Origin: Rhodoferax lacus
Lineage (GTDB): Bacteria > Pseudomonadota > Gammaproteobacteria > Burkholderiales > Burkholderiaceae_C
Direction of reading: 5' to 3'
Assembly: GCF_003415675.1 (NCBI RefSeq)
Contig: NZ_QFZK01000022.1
Coordinates: 1-51,204, forward strand
DNA length: 51,204 nt
Both the position numbers and the translations under genes were made by a program. The notes under the pieces were generated by a model that worked only from the letters and a program-made list of their open reading frames with translations, was not told the DNA's origin and searched no databases. Of this stretch, positions 18,601-26,460 are shown piece after piece; the stretch's first letter is position 1, and each line of letters starts with the position of its first letter.

Positions 18601-19244
18601 TCAAGATGGACTTTGATGATGTGATGGCCGAAATGAACATGGCCGGTTATGCGTTTGACGCCAGCTGGTTTGCACCGCACCTGGAATTCCGCTTCCCGCT
18701 CTTGGGCTCCATATCGACCATGGGTGTCGAGATGAGCCTGCGCAATGCGCTTGAACCCTGGCACGTCATGGGCGAAGAAGGCGCACCTGGCGGCACCGCC
18801 CGCTATGTGGACTCCAGCCTGGAGCGTGTGGAAGTGCGCGTCAGCGGCCTGAACGAGAGCCGCTACGTGGTCACCTGCAACGGTGAAGCATTGCCCATGC
18901 AAAGCACCGGCACCGTGGGTGAATTTGTGGCCGGCGTGCGCTACAAGGCCTGGAACCCGCCCAGCAGCCTGCACCCCAGCATTGGCGTGCATGCACCGCT
19001 GACCTTTGACATCGTGGACACCTGGATGAAGCGCTCGATCGGTGGCTGCCAGTACCACGTGGCGCACCCGGGTGGCCTGAGCTACGAGAGCTTCCCGGTC
19101 AACTCGTTTGAAGCCGAGAGCCGCCGCATGTCGCGCTTTACCGCCACCGGCCATACCTCCGGCACCATGGTGATTCCCCCGGCCACCATCAACGTGGCGG
19201 CCAGCAAGGAATTTCCGTTTACGCGGGATTTGCGGCGCGGTTAA
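15657..19244 (+). CDS. Transglutaminase-like plus DUF2126 protein
   Basis: The 1195-aa product begins MSIHAALNHVTHYSYDRLVA, the N-terminal bacterial transglutaminase-like domain. The catalytic triad is visible as Cys180 (GSCRDSAWLMVQLL), His229 (TDLHAWCEVYLPGAGW) and Asp245 (GLDATSGL). From about residue 325 the DUF2126 region follows: LTMGGEPTFVGVDD, GGFLHFGQGKWYPGEQLPRW, and later GGNHFVMGGATPSDSPFLRKPE and LFWHNHPSLSYLFSG. An Ala/Ser/Thr-rich segment at about residues 575-660 looks like an unstructured insertion. The partners (alpha-E, ATP-grasp) are encoded divergently on the far side of comEC. The pathway is thought to ligate and process a peptide-like product; this gene would supply peptidase or amide-transfer activity. 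The product is not known. Confidence 0.93.
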   Translation: MSIHAALNHVTHYSYDRLVALGPQVIRLRPAPHCRSKIISYSLKVEPENHFMNWQQDPFANYQARLVFPDKTQEFKVTVGLVVEMAVYNPFDFFLEPEAEEFPFVYADELKEELMPYLLADPMTPLVADYLKKIDYTKRRSVIFLVDLNQMVHKDVSYTIRMEPGVQTPEETLTKASGSCRDSAWLMVQLLRNCGLAARFVSGYLIQLKPDVKALDGPSGTEVDFTDLHAWCEVYLPGAGWVGLDATSGLLAGEGHIPLACTPQPSGAAPIEGGVDKSEVEFDHLMEVTRLYESPRVTKPYTPEQWAEVMELGEKVDAELIAGDVRLTMGGEPTFVGVDDREAAEWNTDALGPTKRHFATALVHKLRDEYGQGGFLHFGQGKWYPGEQLPRWALNIYWRADKQPVWSNPALFTDERDPTHYTSEDAGNFIRTLSAKLGLTDQYVTAAYEDSWYYLWRERRLPVNVDPFNSKLDDEMERSRLRRVFEQKLDSVVGYVLPVKPAVGPRLTGPEWTTGPWFFRDERMYLMPGDSPMGLRLPLDSLPWVSEGDYPYLIELDPTAPRGNLPAHASFAARYAPGMSAGSPFATTATGGASAATPATTGANGVSGVRRASDAPYLAGPGAASEAARRLQQNRATTATSSVAANAQVASQPEPTDFAREPKRQESAHWITRTALCVEVRDPRRANGPKAEAVGKKSGVLYVFMPPLELLEDYLDLLAAIEATATELKVKIVLEGYPPPRDPRLKLLQVTPDPGVIEVNIHPVNNWKELVRNTEFLYNAAFESRLSAEKFMTDGRHTGTGGGNHFVMGGATPSDSPFLRKPELLASLLLFWHNHPSLSYLFSGMFVGPTSQAPRVDEARNDQLYELEIAIEQIYKNREIHGQSMPPWLVDRTLRNILIDATGNTHRSEFSIDKMYSPDSSTGRLGLLELRAFEMPPHPHMSSVQQLLLRALVARFWKTPYKAPVTRWGTELHDRFMLPTFIKMDFDDVMAEMNMAGYAFDASWFAPHLEFRFPLLGSISTMGVEMSLRNALEPWHVMGEEGAPGGTARYVDSSLERVEVRVSGLNESRYVVTCNGEALPMQSTGTVGEFVAGVRYKAWNPPSSLHPSIGVHAPLTFDIVDTWMKRSIGGCQYHVAHPGGLSYESFPVNSFEAESRRMSRFTATGHTSGTMVIPPATINVAASKEFPFTRDLRRG

Positions 19245-19254
19245 AAAGTCTGCA

Positions 19255-19284
19255 CCCTGTACTGCCCCGCGGTAGTACAGGGTC
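19255..19284. terminator. Strong hairpin after the DUF2126 gene, before csaA
   Basis: ACCCTGTACT (19255-19264) and AGTACAGGGT (19275-19284) are perfect 10-bp complements. In RNA the stem extends by a G-U and two G-C pairs to 13 bp with a 4-base loop. It lies 10 bases past the DUF2126 stop. There is no T-tract on the plus strand, so it may be a Rho-aided terminator, an RNA-stabilising end or an operator of csaA. Confidence 0.5.
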
Positions 19285-19305
19285 GCAAACTATAGGGTCC
19301 CACAG

Positions 19306-19644
19306 ATGGAAGAAATCAGCTGGAACGACTTCACCAAGGTGGAAATCCGCGTGGGCCGCATCGCCAGCGCGGAAGTATTTGCCGAGGCGCGCAAGCCCGC
19401 CTACAAACTGCAGATCGACTTTGGTGCCGAGATCGGCCTGCGCAAATCCAGCGCGCAGATCACCGCGCACTACACGCCCGAAGAACTGGTAGGCAAGCTG
19501 GTGGTGGCCGTGGTCAACTTCCCCAAAAAACAGATCGGGCCACTGATGTCCGAATGCCTGGTGACCGGCTTTTACGATGCCAATGGCGCGGTCGTGCTGT
19601 GTGTGCCGGACAAACCGGTGGCGCTGGGGACCAAGCTGCTGTAG
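19306..19644 (+). CDS. csaA: CsaA-type tRNA-binding domain protein
   Basis: The 112-aa product matches the CsaA family in length and motifs: ISWNDFTKVEIRVGRI at the start, AYKLQIDFG, LRKSSAQITAHY, LVGKLVVAVVNFPKKQIGP and MSECLVTGF. It is the free-standing OB-fold also found at the end of methionyl-tRNA synthetase and in Arc1p/EMAP. CsaA is a dimeric cytoplasmic protein that binds tRNA and has been reported to act as a secretion chaperone in Bacillus. The gene is alone, preceded by a strong hairpin and followed after 93 bases by hicA. Confidence 0.93.
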   Translation: MEEISWNDFTKVEIRVGRIASAEVFAEARKPAYKLQIDFGAEIGLRKSSAQITAHYTPEELVGKLVVAVVNFPKKQIGPLMSECLVTGFYDANGAVVLCVPDKPVALGTKLL

Positions 19645-19737
19645 GGGCTGCTTTTTGCGGAGCGGCACGGTGCCGATTCACAGCCGGGGTTGCATACATC
19701 GCTCAAGAATGTGTATTGATGTGTAGAATAACCAAGC

Positions 19738-19917
19738 ATGAAAAGCTCCGAAGTCATCAAACAGTTGAAGGCTGACGGCTGGTATCTGGTGCATGTTGTC
19801 GGCTCCCATCACCAGTTCAAGCACGCCACGAAACCGGGCAAGGTGACAGTCCCTCACCCCAAGAAGGATTTGCCTCCGCCCACCGTTCGCAGCATCTTTA
19901 AGCAAGCCGGTTTGTGA
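19738..19917 (+). CDS. hicA: HicA-family mRNA interferase toxin
   Basis: A 59-aa reading frame begins MKSSEVIKQLKADGWYLVHV and continues GSHHQFKHATKPGKVTVPHPKKDLPPPTVRSI, with the catalytic-histidine motif GSHHQF (His24/His25) and the PHP-K-DLP loop of HicA. HicA is a double-stranded-RNA-binding-like fold that cleaves mRNA when free of HicB. The length is typical. The stop is 6 bases before hicB, in the classical toxin-first order. The upstream 93 bases carry TAGAAT as a possible -10 and a partial TACATC...GATGTGTA symmetry that could bind HicB. Confidence 0.92.
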   Translation: MKSSEVIKQLKADGWYLVHVVGSHHQFKHATKPGKVTVPHPKKDLPPPTVRSIFKQAGL

Positions 19918-19923
19918 GGCTCT

Positions 19924-20310
19924 ATGTTCTATCCAGTCTATGTGCACGTTGGTGACAAAAAGCATGCCCATGGCATGACCATTCCCGACTTCCCCGGCTG
20001 CTTCGCTGCTGCCGACGAATGGGACGGCATCCCTGCCGCCGTGCTGGAGGCTGTGCAGGCGCATATGTTTGGTGACAGCGAGGGCGCAAAGCCGCCCACG
20101 GCATTGGAAGCACTGACCAAAGACCCGCAGTACCAAGGTGGGGTGTGGATGTTGGTGGACATTGACCTGTCAAAAATCGACACCAGTCCCGTGCGGCTCA
20201 ATATCAGTCTGCCCAGCAACCTGGTGCATGAAATTGACGCCTGGGCCAAAGACCACAGCATGACCCGCTCGGGCTTTCTTGCAAAGGCCGCAGAGCTGGC
20301 CATGCGCTAG
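19924..20310 (+). CDS. hicB: HicB-family antitoxin with C-terminal DNA-binding domain
   Basis: The 128-aa product begins MFYPVYVHVGDKKHAHGMTI and has the degenerate RNase H-like HicB fold (TIPDFPGCFAAADEWDGIPAAVLEAVQAH), followed by a ribbon-helix-helix-like C-terminus (SPVRLNISLPSNLVHEIDAWAKDHSMTRSGFLAKAAELAMR). The C-terminal part would bind the operator upstream of hicA, giving autorepression with the toxin as co-repressor. It follows hicA by 6 bases and ends 19 bases before the 3' end of tRNA-Arg, which is on the other strand. Confidence 0.92.
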   Translation: MFYPVYVHVGDKKHAHGMTIPDFPGCFAAADEWDGIPAAVLEAVQAHMFGDSEGAKPPTALEALTKDPQYQGGVWMLVDIDLSKIDTSPVRLNISLPSNLVHEIDAWAKDHSMTRSGFLAKAAELAMR

Positions 20311-20329
20311 CGAGCCGTACAAGCATCCT

Positions 20330-20406
<77 letters not shown>

Positions 20407-20463
20407 GTGCTGTGTTGACAGCGGTGTTGCCACATAGGGCAAGGCCTAGATCATATCGTCATA

Positions 20464-20498
20464 TGGCGGACGTCTCCCCACTGCAGAGTAGTCCGCCA
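20464..20498. repeat. Inverted repeat TGGCGGAC / GTCCGCCA upstream of prkA
   Basis: Arms at 20464-20471 and 20491-20498 are perfect 8-bp complements with a 19-base spacer. The repeat lies about 45 bases upstream of the predicted prkA -35 and could be a binding site or a hairpin. No T-tract follows. Confidence 0.4.
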
Positions 20499-20541
20499 CA
20501 GGCACTATTCCTTGCGAAAAACAGGGTCGCCAAGTAAAGCC

Positions 20542-20571
20542 TTGCGTCAAGATCGCGCCGGTGCCTATACT
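20542..20571 (+). promoter_or_regulatory. Putative sigma-70-like promoter of the prkA operon
   Basis: TTGCGT (20542-20547) and TATACT (20566-20571) are separated by 18 bases, 49 bases upstream of the prkA start. A strong ribosome site AGGAGGT follows at about 20611. In enteric bacteria this operon responds to nitrogen starvation and stationary phase, so alternative sigma control is possible. Confidence 0.5.
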
Positions 20572-20619
20572 GAAAACTGAACGAGTCAGTGCACGCACAG
20601 TTTTCCACCAGGAGGTCTT

Positions 20620-22542
20620 ATGGACGCTATTGGTAACTTTGTAGCCCGCTTCGCGCGCAGCCGCGAAGAGGAAATGAGCCTGGATGACTACCTGGCGGAG
20701 TGCAAGCGCAACCCCCTGGCCTACGCCACGGCGGCTGAGCGCATGCTCAAGGCCATTGGCGAGCCGCAAGTGCTCGATACCCGCAACGACCCGCGCCTGT
20801 CGCGCATCTTCGCCAACAAGCTGATCAAGATCTACCCCGCGTTTTCCGAATTCTTCGGCATGGAAGACGTGATCGAGCAGGTGGTGAGCTACTTCCGCCA
20901 CGCCGCCCAAGGTCTGGAGGAGCGCAAGCAGATTCTGTATCTACTGGGTCCGGTGGGTGGGGGCAAAAGCTCGCTGGCCGAGCGGCTCAAATACCTGATG
21001 CAGCAGGTGCCGTTTTATGCCATCCAGGGCTCACCGGTGAACGAGAGCCCGCTGGGCCTGTTTGACGCCACCGAGGACGGGCCCATTCTGCGGGACAACT
21101 ACGGCATTCCCACGCGCTACCTGCAGCGCATTTTGTCACCCTGGGCGGTGAAGCGCCTGGACGAATATGGCGGTGACATACGGCGCTTCCGGGTGGTCAA
21201 GCGTTACCCCAGCACCCTGAAGCAGATCGGTATTGCCAAGACCGAGCCGGGTGATGAAAACAACCAGGACATCTCCTCGCTGGTGGGCAAGGTGGACATC
21301 CGCAAGCTCGAAGGCTTTGCCCAGGATGACCCGGACGCTTACAGCTTCTCGGGTGGCCTGTGCCTGGCCAACCAGGGCCTGCTGGAATTTGTGGAGATGT
21401 TCAAGGCGCCCATCAAGGTGCTGCACCCGCTGCTCACGGCCACGCAGGAGGGCAACTTCAAAGGGACCGAGGGCTTTGGCGCCATACCGTTTGATGGCGT
21501 GGTGCTGGCCCACAGCAATGAGAGCGAGTGGAAGACCTTTCGCAACAACAAGCACAACGAGGCCTTTCTGGACCGCATCTACATCGTCAAGGTGCCCTAC
21601 TGCCTGCGCGTGAGCGAAGAGGTGAAGATCTACGAAAAGCTGATCCGCGAATCATCGCTGGCCGAGGCCAAATGCGCGCCCGGCACCTTCAAGATGATGA
21701 GCCAGTTTGCCATCCTCACACGCCTGAAGGCCCCGGAGAATTCCAGCCTGTACAGCAAGATGGCGGTGTACGACGGCGAGAGCCTGAAGGACACCGACCC
21801 GCGCGCCAAGAGCTACCACGAGTACCGTGACGCCGCCGGGGTGGACGAAGGTATGACAGGCGTGTCCACGCGATTCGCCTTCAAGATCCTCTCCCGCGTG
21901 TTCAACTTTGACAGCAGCGAGGTGGCAGCCAACCCGGTGCACCTGATGTATGTGCTGGAGCAGCAGATCGAACGCGAGCAATACCCCGCCGAGCTGGAGC
22001 ACAAATACACCGCCTTCATCAAGGAGCTGCTGGCGCCGCGCTATGCCGAGTTCATCGGCAAGGAAATCCAGACCGCCTACCTGGAGAGCTACAGCGAATA
22101 CGGTCAGAATATTTTTGACCGCTATGTGACCTATGCCGACTACTGGATACAGGACAACGAATACCGCGACACCGACACTGGCGAGGTGTTTGACCGCGCC
22201 GCCCTGAACGCCGAGCTGGAGAAGATAGAAATTCCGGCGGGCATTTCCAACCCCAAGGATTTCCGCAACGAGATCGTCAACTTCGTGCTGCGTGCGCGCG
22301 CCAACAATGCGGGCAAGAACCCGGCCTGGACCAGCTACGAAAAGCTGCGCGTGGTGATCGAGAAAAAAATGTTCTCCAACACCGAAGAGCTGCTGCCGGT
22401 GATCAGCTTCAACGCCAAGGCCAGCGCGGACGATGCCAAAAAGCACGAGGACTTTGTCACCCGCATGGTGGCCAAGGGCTACACGCCCAAGCAGGTGCGC
22501 CTGCTGTGCGAGTGGTATTTGCGGGTGCGCAAGAGCTCCTGA
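20620..22542 (+). CDS. prkA: PrkA-family AAA ATPase / serine protein kinase (YeaG)
   Basis: The 640-aa product is full length for the family. AGGAGGTCTT precedes the ATG. It starts MDAIGNFVARFARSREEEMSLDDYL; Walker A is GPVGGGKSS (from residue 110), and further conserved pieces are SPVNESPLGLF, GDIRRFRVVKRYPS, DISSLVGKVDIRKLE, FSGGLCLANQGLLEFVEMFKAPIKVLHPLLTATQEG and GVVLAHSNESEW. The C-terminal domain resembles Hanks-type kinase fragments. PrkA/YeaG is implicated in stress adaptation and sporulation-related signalling, with reported kinase and AAA-protease-like activities. It heads the conserved operon prkA-yeaH-spoVR; the next gene follows after 22 bases. Confidence 0.96.
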   Translation: MDAIGNFVARFARSREEEMSLDDYLAECKRNPLAYATAAERMLKAIGEPQVLDTRNDPRLSRIFANKLIKIYPAFSEFFGMEDVIEQVVSYFRHAAQGLEERKQILYLLGPVGGGKSSLAERLKYLMQQVPFYAIQGSPVNESPLGLFDATEDGPILRDNYGIPTRYLQRILSPWAVKRLDEYGGDIRRFRVVKRYPSTLKQIGIAKTEPGDENNQDISSLVGKVDIRKLEGFAQDDPDAYSFSGGLCLANQGLLEFVEMFKAPIKVLHPLLTATQEGNFKGTEGFGAIPFDGVVLAHSNESEWKTFRNNKHNEAFLDRIYIVKVPYCLRVSEEVKIYEKLIRESSLAEAKCAPGTFKMMSQFAILTRLKAPENSSLYSKMAVYDGESLKDTDPRAKSYHEYRDAAGVDEGMTGVSTRFAFKILSRVFNFDSSEVAANPVHLMYVLEQQIEREQYPAELEHKYTAFIKELLAPRYAEFIGKEIQTAYLESYSEYGQNIFDRYVTYADYWIQDNEYRDTDTGEVFDRAALNAELEKIEIPAGISNPKDFRNEIVNFVLRARANNAGKNPAWTSYEKLRVVIEKKMFSNTEELLPVISFNAKASADDAKKHEDFVTRMVAKGYTPKQVRLLCEWYLRVRKSS

Positions 22543-22564
22543 CGAGGCACCCACGGACAAGCCC

Positions 22565-23836
22565 ATGGCGCTGCACATTGTGGACCGCCGACTGGCGGGA
22601 AAGAACAAGTCCATTGGCAACCGGGAGCGGTTTTTGCGCCGCTACAAGGAGCAGATCCGCGAGGCCGTGCGCGGCGCAGTAAACCAGCGCGGCATCCGCG
22701 ATCTGGAACAGGGCGAGACCATCCAGATCCCCAAAAAAGACATCCACGAGCCGGTGTTCCAGCACGGGCCCGGCGGCGTGCGCGACCTGGTGCACCCCGG
22801 CAATGTGGACTACCAGCGCGGCGACCGCATTGCCCGCCCACCACCAAGTGGTGGCCGCGGCAGTGGCAACCAGGCCAGCGACAGCGGTGAAGGCGAGGAC
22901 GACTTTGTCTTTACCCTGAGCCGCGAAGAATTCATGGACGTGTTTTTTGAAGACCTGGCCCTGCCCCACTTGGTGCGCAGCCAGATTGGCGAGACGCCAG
23001 AGTTCGAGAACCGGCGCGCCGGCCACAGCCGCGACGGCACGCCCAACAACCTGGACGTGGTGCGCTCCATGCGCGGCGCCCTGGGCCGCCGCCTGGCCAT
23101 GGGCGCGGGGCTGCGCCGCGAACTGGCTGACAAGCGTGCCGAGCTGGCACGGCTGGAGGCCTGGGACGGCTCGGACGGCCACGCCCTGCGCCGCCTGGGG
23201 CTGGAGATCCGCGAGCTGCAAAGGCGCCTGAAGCGCATACCGTTTCTGGATCCGCTGGACCTGCGCTTTCGTGCGCGGGTGCAGACGCCGCTGCCGCACA
23301 TCAAGGCGGTGATGTTCTGCCTGATGGATGTGTCGGGTTCCATGGACGAGGGGCGCAAGAGCCTGTCCAAGCAGTTCTTCATCCTGCTGTATCTGTTTCT
23401 GACCCGGCACTACGAAAAGATCGACATTGTTTTCATACGCCACCACTCACGCGCGCAGGAAGTGGACGAAGCCACCTTCTTCCACACCACCGAGACCGGC
23501 GGCACCGTGGTCAGCAGTGCGCTGGAACTGATGCACACCATCATCACCCAGCGCTACCCGGCAAACGAGTGGAACATCTATGGCGCGCAGGCCAGCGATG
23601 GCGACAACTTCAACAACGACAGTGTGCGCTGCCACGAATTCCTGGCCCACACCCTGCTGCCGCTGTGCCGCTACTACGCCTATGTGCAGGTGGCCGATGA
23701 AGAACAAAACCTGTGGCAGGAATACAGCCACCTGCAGGAGGCGCATGCAAACTTTGCCATGCAAAAGGCAACAGAAGCCGAGCAGATCTACCCGGTGCTG
23801 CGCGCGCTGTTCCAGAAGGAAGCGGAGAGCGCATGA
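22565..23836 (+). CDS. yeaH: YeaH/YhbH family protein (DUF444, VWA-like)
   Basis: Start ATG 22565 gives 423 aa beginning MALHIVDRRLAGKNKSIGNR, the family's usual N-terminus; earlier in-frame starts lie inside prkA. Conserved pieces include RFLRRYKEQIREAVRGAV, HQ-rich loops, and the VWA-like centre VMFCLMDVSGSMDEGRKSLSKQFF with the MIDAS motif DVSGS. A Gly/Ser-rich stretch (GGRGSGNQASDSGEGED) separates the N-terminal part. YeaH is the regular partner of PrkA and SpoVR; no reaction is known, though the VWA fold suggests a metal-dependent adaptor. The stop overlaps the spoVR start by 4 bases (ATGA). Confidence 0.95.
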   Translation: MALHIVDRRLAGKNKSIGNRERFLRRYKEQIREAVRGAVNQRGIRDLEQGETIQIPKKDIHEPVFQHGPGGVRDLVHPGNVDYQRGDRIARPPPSGGRGSGNQASDSGEGEDDFVFTLSREEFMDVFFEDLALPHLVRSQIGETPEFENRRAGHSRDGTPNNLDVVRSMRGALGRRLAMGAGLRRELADKRAELARLEAWDGSDGHALRRLGLEIRELQRRLKRIPFLDPLDLRFRARVQTPLPHIKAVMFCLMDVSGSMDEGRKSLSKQFFILLYLFLTRHYEKIDIVFIRHHSRAQEVDEATFFHTTETGGTVVSSALELMHTIITQRYPANEWNIYGAQASDGDNFNNDSVRCHEFLAHTLLPLCRYYAYVQVADEEQNLWQEYSHLQEAHANFAMQKATEAEQIYPVLRALFQKEAESA

Positions 23837-25335
23837 GCAACACCCTGCCCGACCAGAGCGACTGGACCTTTGACACCCTGGAGCGCTACCACGAGGCCAT
23901 CCGCATCGCCGCCGAGCGCCACGGCCTGGACACCTACCCCAACCAGCTGGAGATCATCAACGCCGAGCAGATGATGGACGCCTATGCCAGCGTGGGCATG
24001 CCGGTGAACTACCGGCACTGGAGCTACGGCAAGGAGTTCATCGCCACCGACAAGCGCTACCGGCGCGGCCACATGGGGCTGGCCTATGAGATCGTCATCA
24101 ACTCCAACCCCTGCATCAGCTACCTGATGGAAGAAAACACCACCGCCATGCAGGCCCTGGTGATAGCCCACGCGGCCTACGGCCACAACAGCTTCTTCAA
24201 GGGCAACTACCTGTTTCGCATGTGGACCGATGCGGGCTCCATCATCGACTACCTGGTGTCGGCGCGCCGCTATGTGTCCGATTGCGAGGAACGCTATGGG
24301 CTGGACGCGGTGGAGACCCTGCTGGACTCCTGCCACGCGCTGGCCAACTTTGGTGTGGACCGCTACCGCCGCCCCAGCAAAAAGAGCCTGGCCGTGGAGC
24401 AAAGCGAGCGCAAGGCGCGCGAGGCCCATGCGCAGCAGCAGGTGTATGCGCTGTGGAGCACCCTGCCCCAGCGCGACAGCAAGGCCGATGGCGTGCCCGC
24501 ACCCGAGCGCTTTCCGCCTGAGCCGCAAGAGAACCTGCTGTACTTCATCGAAAAAAACTCTCCGCTGCTGGAGCCCTGGCAGCGCGAGATCGTGCGCCTG
24601 GTGCGCAAGATTGCGCAGTACTTTTATCCCCAGCGCCAGACCCAGGTAATGAACGAAGGCTGGGCCGTGTTCTGGCACTACACCCTGCTCAACACCCTGT
24701 ATGACGAAGGCCGCCTGAGCGACGGCCTGATGCTGGAATGGCTGAGCGTGCACAGCAATGTGCTGTACCAGCCGCCGCTGCGCAGCCGCGCCTACAGCGG
24801 CCTCAACCCCTACGCCCTGGGCTTTGCCCTGTACAGCGACATTCGCCGTATTTGCCAGAACCCCACGGATGAAGACCGGCGCTGGTTCCCCGACATGGCC
24901 GGTGCGCCCTGGCGCCCCGTGCTGGACCAGGCCATGCGCAACTACAAGGATGAGAGCTTCATAGGCCAGTACCTCAGCCCCCGCCTCATTCGCGACATGC
25001 GCCTGTTTGCCATCCACGACGATGAGAACGCCATCGACCTGGAGGTGAGCGCCATCCATGACGATGCGGGCTACCGGCAGCTGCGCCAGGCCCTGTCACA
25101 GCAATACGACCTGGGCACGCGCGAGCCCGATATCCAGGTCTGGAACGTCAACCTGCGCGGCGACCGCACCCTGGTGCTGCGCCACACCCAGCACAGCGCC
25201 CGACCCTTGGGTGACAGCACGCTGGAGGTGCTCAAGCACACGGCGCGGCTGTGGGGCTTTGGCGTGCGGCTGGAGAGTGTGGATGCCAGCGGCACGGTGG
25301 CCAAGGTGTGGAGTGTGGCGGCGCCCAGCGCCTAG
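23833..25335 (+). CDS. spoVR: SpoVR family protein (YcgB)
   Basis: The ATG at 23833 overlaps the yeaH stop and gives 500 aa; a longer in-frame start would lie inside yeaH. Family signatures are RHWSYGKEFIATDKRYRRGHMGLAYEIVINSNPCISYLMEENT, AHAAYGHNSFFKGNYLF, NEGWAVFWHYTLLNTLYDEG and NPYALGFALYSDIRRIC. Bacillus SpoVR is needed for spore cortex formation, and homologues in non-spore-formers are expressed under starvation with PrkA and YeaH. The last 4 bases overlap the convergent kinase gene. Confidence 0.95.
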   Translation: MSNTLPDQSDWTFDTLERYHEAIRIAAERHGLDTYPNQLEIINAEQMMDAYASVGMPVNYRHWSYGKEFIATDKRYRRGHMGLAYEIVINSNPCISYLMEENTTAMQALVIAHAAYGHNSFFKGNYLFRMWTDAGSIIDYLVSARRYVSDCEERYGLDAVETLLDSCHALANFGVDRYRRPSKKSLAVEQSERKAREAHAQQQVYALWSTLPQRDSKADGVPAPERFPPEPQENLLYFIEKNSPLLEPWQREIVRLVRKIAQYFYPQRQTQVMNEGWAVFWHYTLLNTLYDEGRLSDGLMLEWLSVHSNVLYQPPLRSRAYSGLNPYALGFALYSDIRRICQNPTDEDRRWFPDMAGAPWRPVLDQAMRNYKDESFIGQYLSPRLIRDMRLFAIHDDENAIDLEVSAIHDDAGYRQLRQALSQQYDLGTREPDIQVWNVNLRGDRTLVLRHTQHSARPLGDSTLEVLKHTARLWGFGVRLESVDASGTVAKVWSVAAPSA

Positions 25336-25976
25336 TCGGCAAGCACCTTGAAATGCACGCGGCCCAGCGTGGACGCAATCAGACGCGCGTTGGGCTCATC
25401 GGTGTTTTGCACCCAGTCTTCTGCGGCCTGCTGTGTGCGGCCAAACTGCATGTGGCGCGCCACCAGGCGCTCATGTCGCAAGGCGGGGTCCACTTCCACG
25501 TACCAGATCTCGTCCAGGAGTGCTGCCACCTGGCTCCAGCCGCCCTGGTCCAGCGCCAGGTAGTTGCCCTCGGCAATCAACAGCCGGGCCTTTGCAAAGA
25601 TGGGGATGGCTCCGGCAACGGGTTCCTCGATCTCGCGGCGGAACTCGGGGGCGTACACCGTCTCATCCGGGGCCTGCTGGCGCAGGCGCTTGAGCAGCGA
25701 CACATAGCCATAGCTGTCAAAGGTATCGGGCGCACCTTTGCGTGCGGCGCGCCCCAGCCGGGCCAGCTCCACGTTGGCCAGGTGGTAGCCATCCATGGGC
25801 ACGATTTGCGACTGCTCGGGGTACAGCGCCTGCAGCCGCAGCGACAGCGTGGACTTGCCAGCCCCCGGCGGGCCAATGATGCCCACAAGGGTCCGGACAT
25901 CGCGCGCCATGAACGACTGCAGCCGCTGGCTGGCCTCGGCAAAGCTCAGGGTTTTCAATGTCTCGGGCTGTGTCAT
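25332..25976 (-). CDS. P-loop nucleoside/nucleotide kinase family protein
   Basis: The 214-aa product has Walker A GPPGAGKST (residues 35-43), MDGYHLANVEL after the second strand, GAPDTFDSYGYVSLLKRLR, and LIAEGNYLALDQGGW followed by an R-rich lid (RHERLVARHMQFGRTQQAAEDWVQNTDEPNA). This is the pantothenate kinase/uridine kinase/phosphoribulokinase group; the same subgroup is often annotated as a fructose-transport-linked kinase. The phosphoryl acceptor cannot be read from sequence. The gene converges on spoVR with a 4-base overlap, so it has its own promoter in the 82 bases before vapC. Confidence 0.85.
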   Translation of the reverse strand: MTQPETLKTLSFAEASQRLQSFMARDVRTLVGIIGPPGAGKSTLSLRLQALYPEQSQIVPMDGYHLANVELARLGRAARKGAPDTFDSYGYVSLLKRLRQQAPDETVYAPEFRREIEEPVAGAIPIFAKARLLIAEGNYLALDQGGWSQVAALLDEIWYVEVDPALRHERLVARHMQFGRTQQAAEDWVQNTDEPNARLIASTLGRVHFKVLAD

Positions 25977-26058
25977 GGTGGGATTTATTCTTCAGATTGC
26001 GGGATTGGGGATTTTGCACTCAGCCGCTGCCATGCGACCCATCCAGCCGCCTGTCACG

Positions 26059-26460
26059 CTACCAGACTTCGAGCTTCAGGCGACGGCCCAGCTGCGCAAA
26101 TGCCTTGTCGCGGCTGACCAGTGTTGCATCTGCCGCGACCGCGTGGGCGGCGATCATCATGTCGAAGTCACTCAGATTGATACCTTGGGCTTCCAATGCG
26201 CTGCATAGTGCTCCGTAACAGGTGGCAACCGGCGCATCCCATGGCAACACGTCCACGCGCAGCAGTACCTGGGTCAAGGTATGTCTCAAACGCACAGGGT
26301 CCCCCTTGCGGTGCATGCCGTACTCCAGCTCCGCCAATGTCACGCTGGACATCACAACCTGCCCAACGGGCAACCGGGTCAAACGCGACAGCAACTCGGC
26401 ATCGCGCCCTTGCATGATGTGGCTGACCACATTGGTGTCGAGCATGTAGGGTTGGCTCAT
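26059..26460 (-). CDS. vapC: VapC-family PIN domain ribonuclease toxin
   Basis: The 133-aa product has the PIN acidic residues: Asp8 in MLDTNVVSHI, Glu44 in SSVTLAELEYGM, Asp98 and Asp100 in LSDFDMMIAAHA, and Asp118 in VSRDKAF. PIN toxins are Mg2+-dependent endoribonucleases that cut specific tRNAs or rRNA until bound by the antitoxin. The ATG overlaps the vapB stop by 4 bases, so translation is likely coupled. Confidence 0.93.
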   Translation of the reverse strand: MSQPYMLDTNVVSHIMQGRDAELLSRLTRLPVGQVVMSSVTLAELEYGMHRKGDPVRLRHTLTQVLLRVDVLPWDAPVATCYGALCSALEAQGINLSDFDMMIAAHAVAADATLVSRDKAFAQLGRRLKLEVW

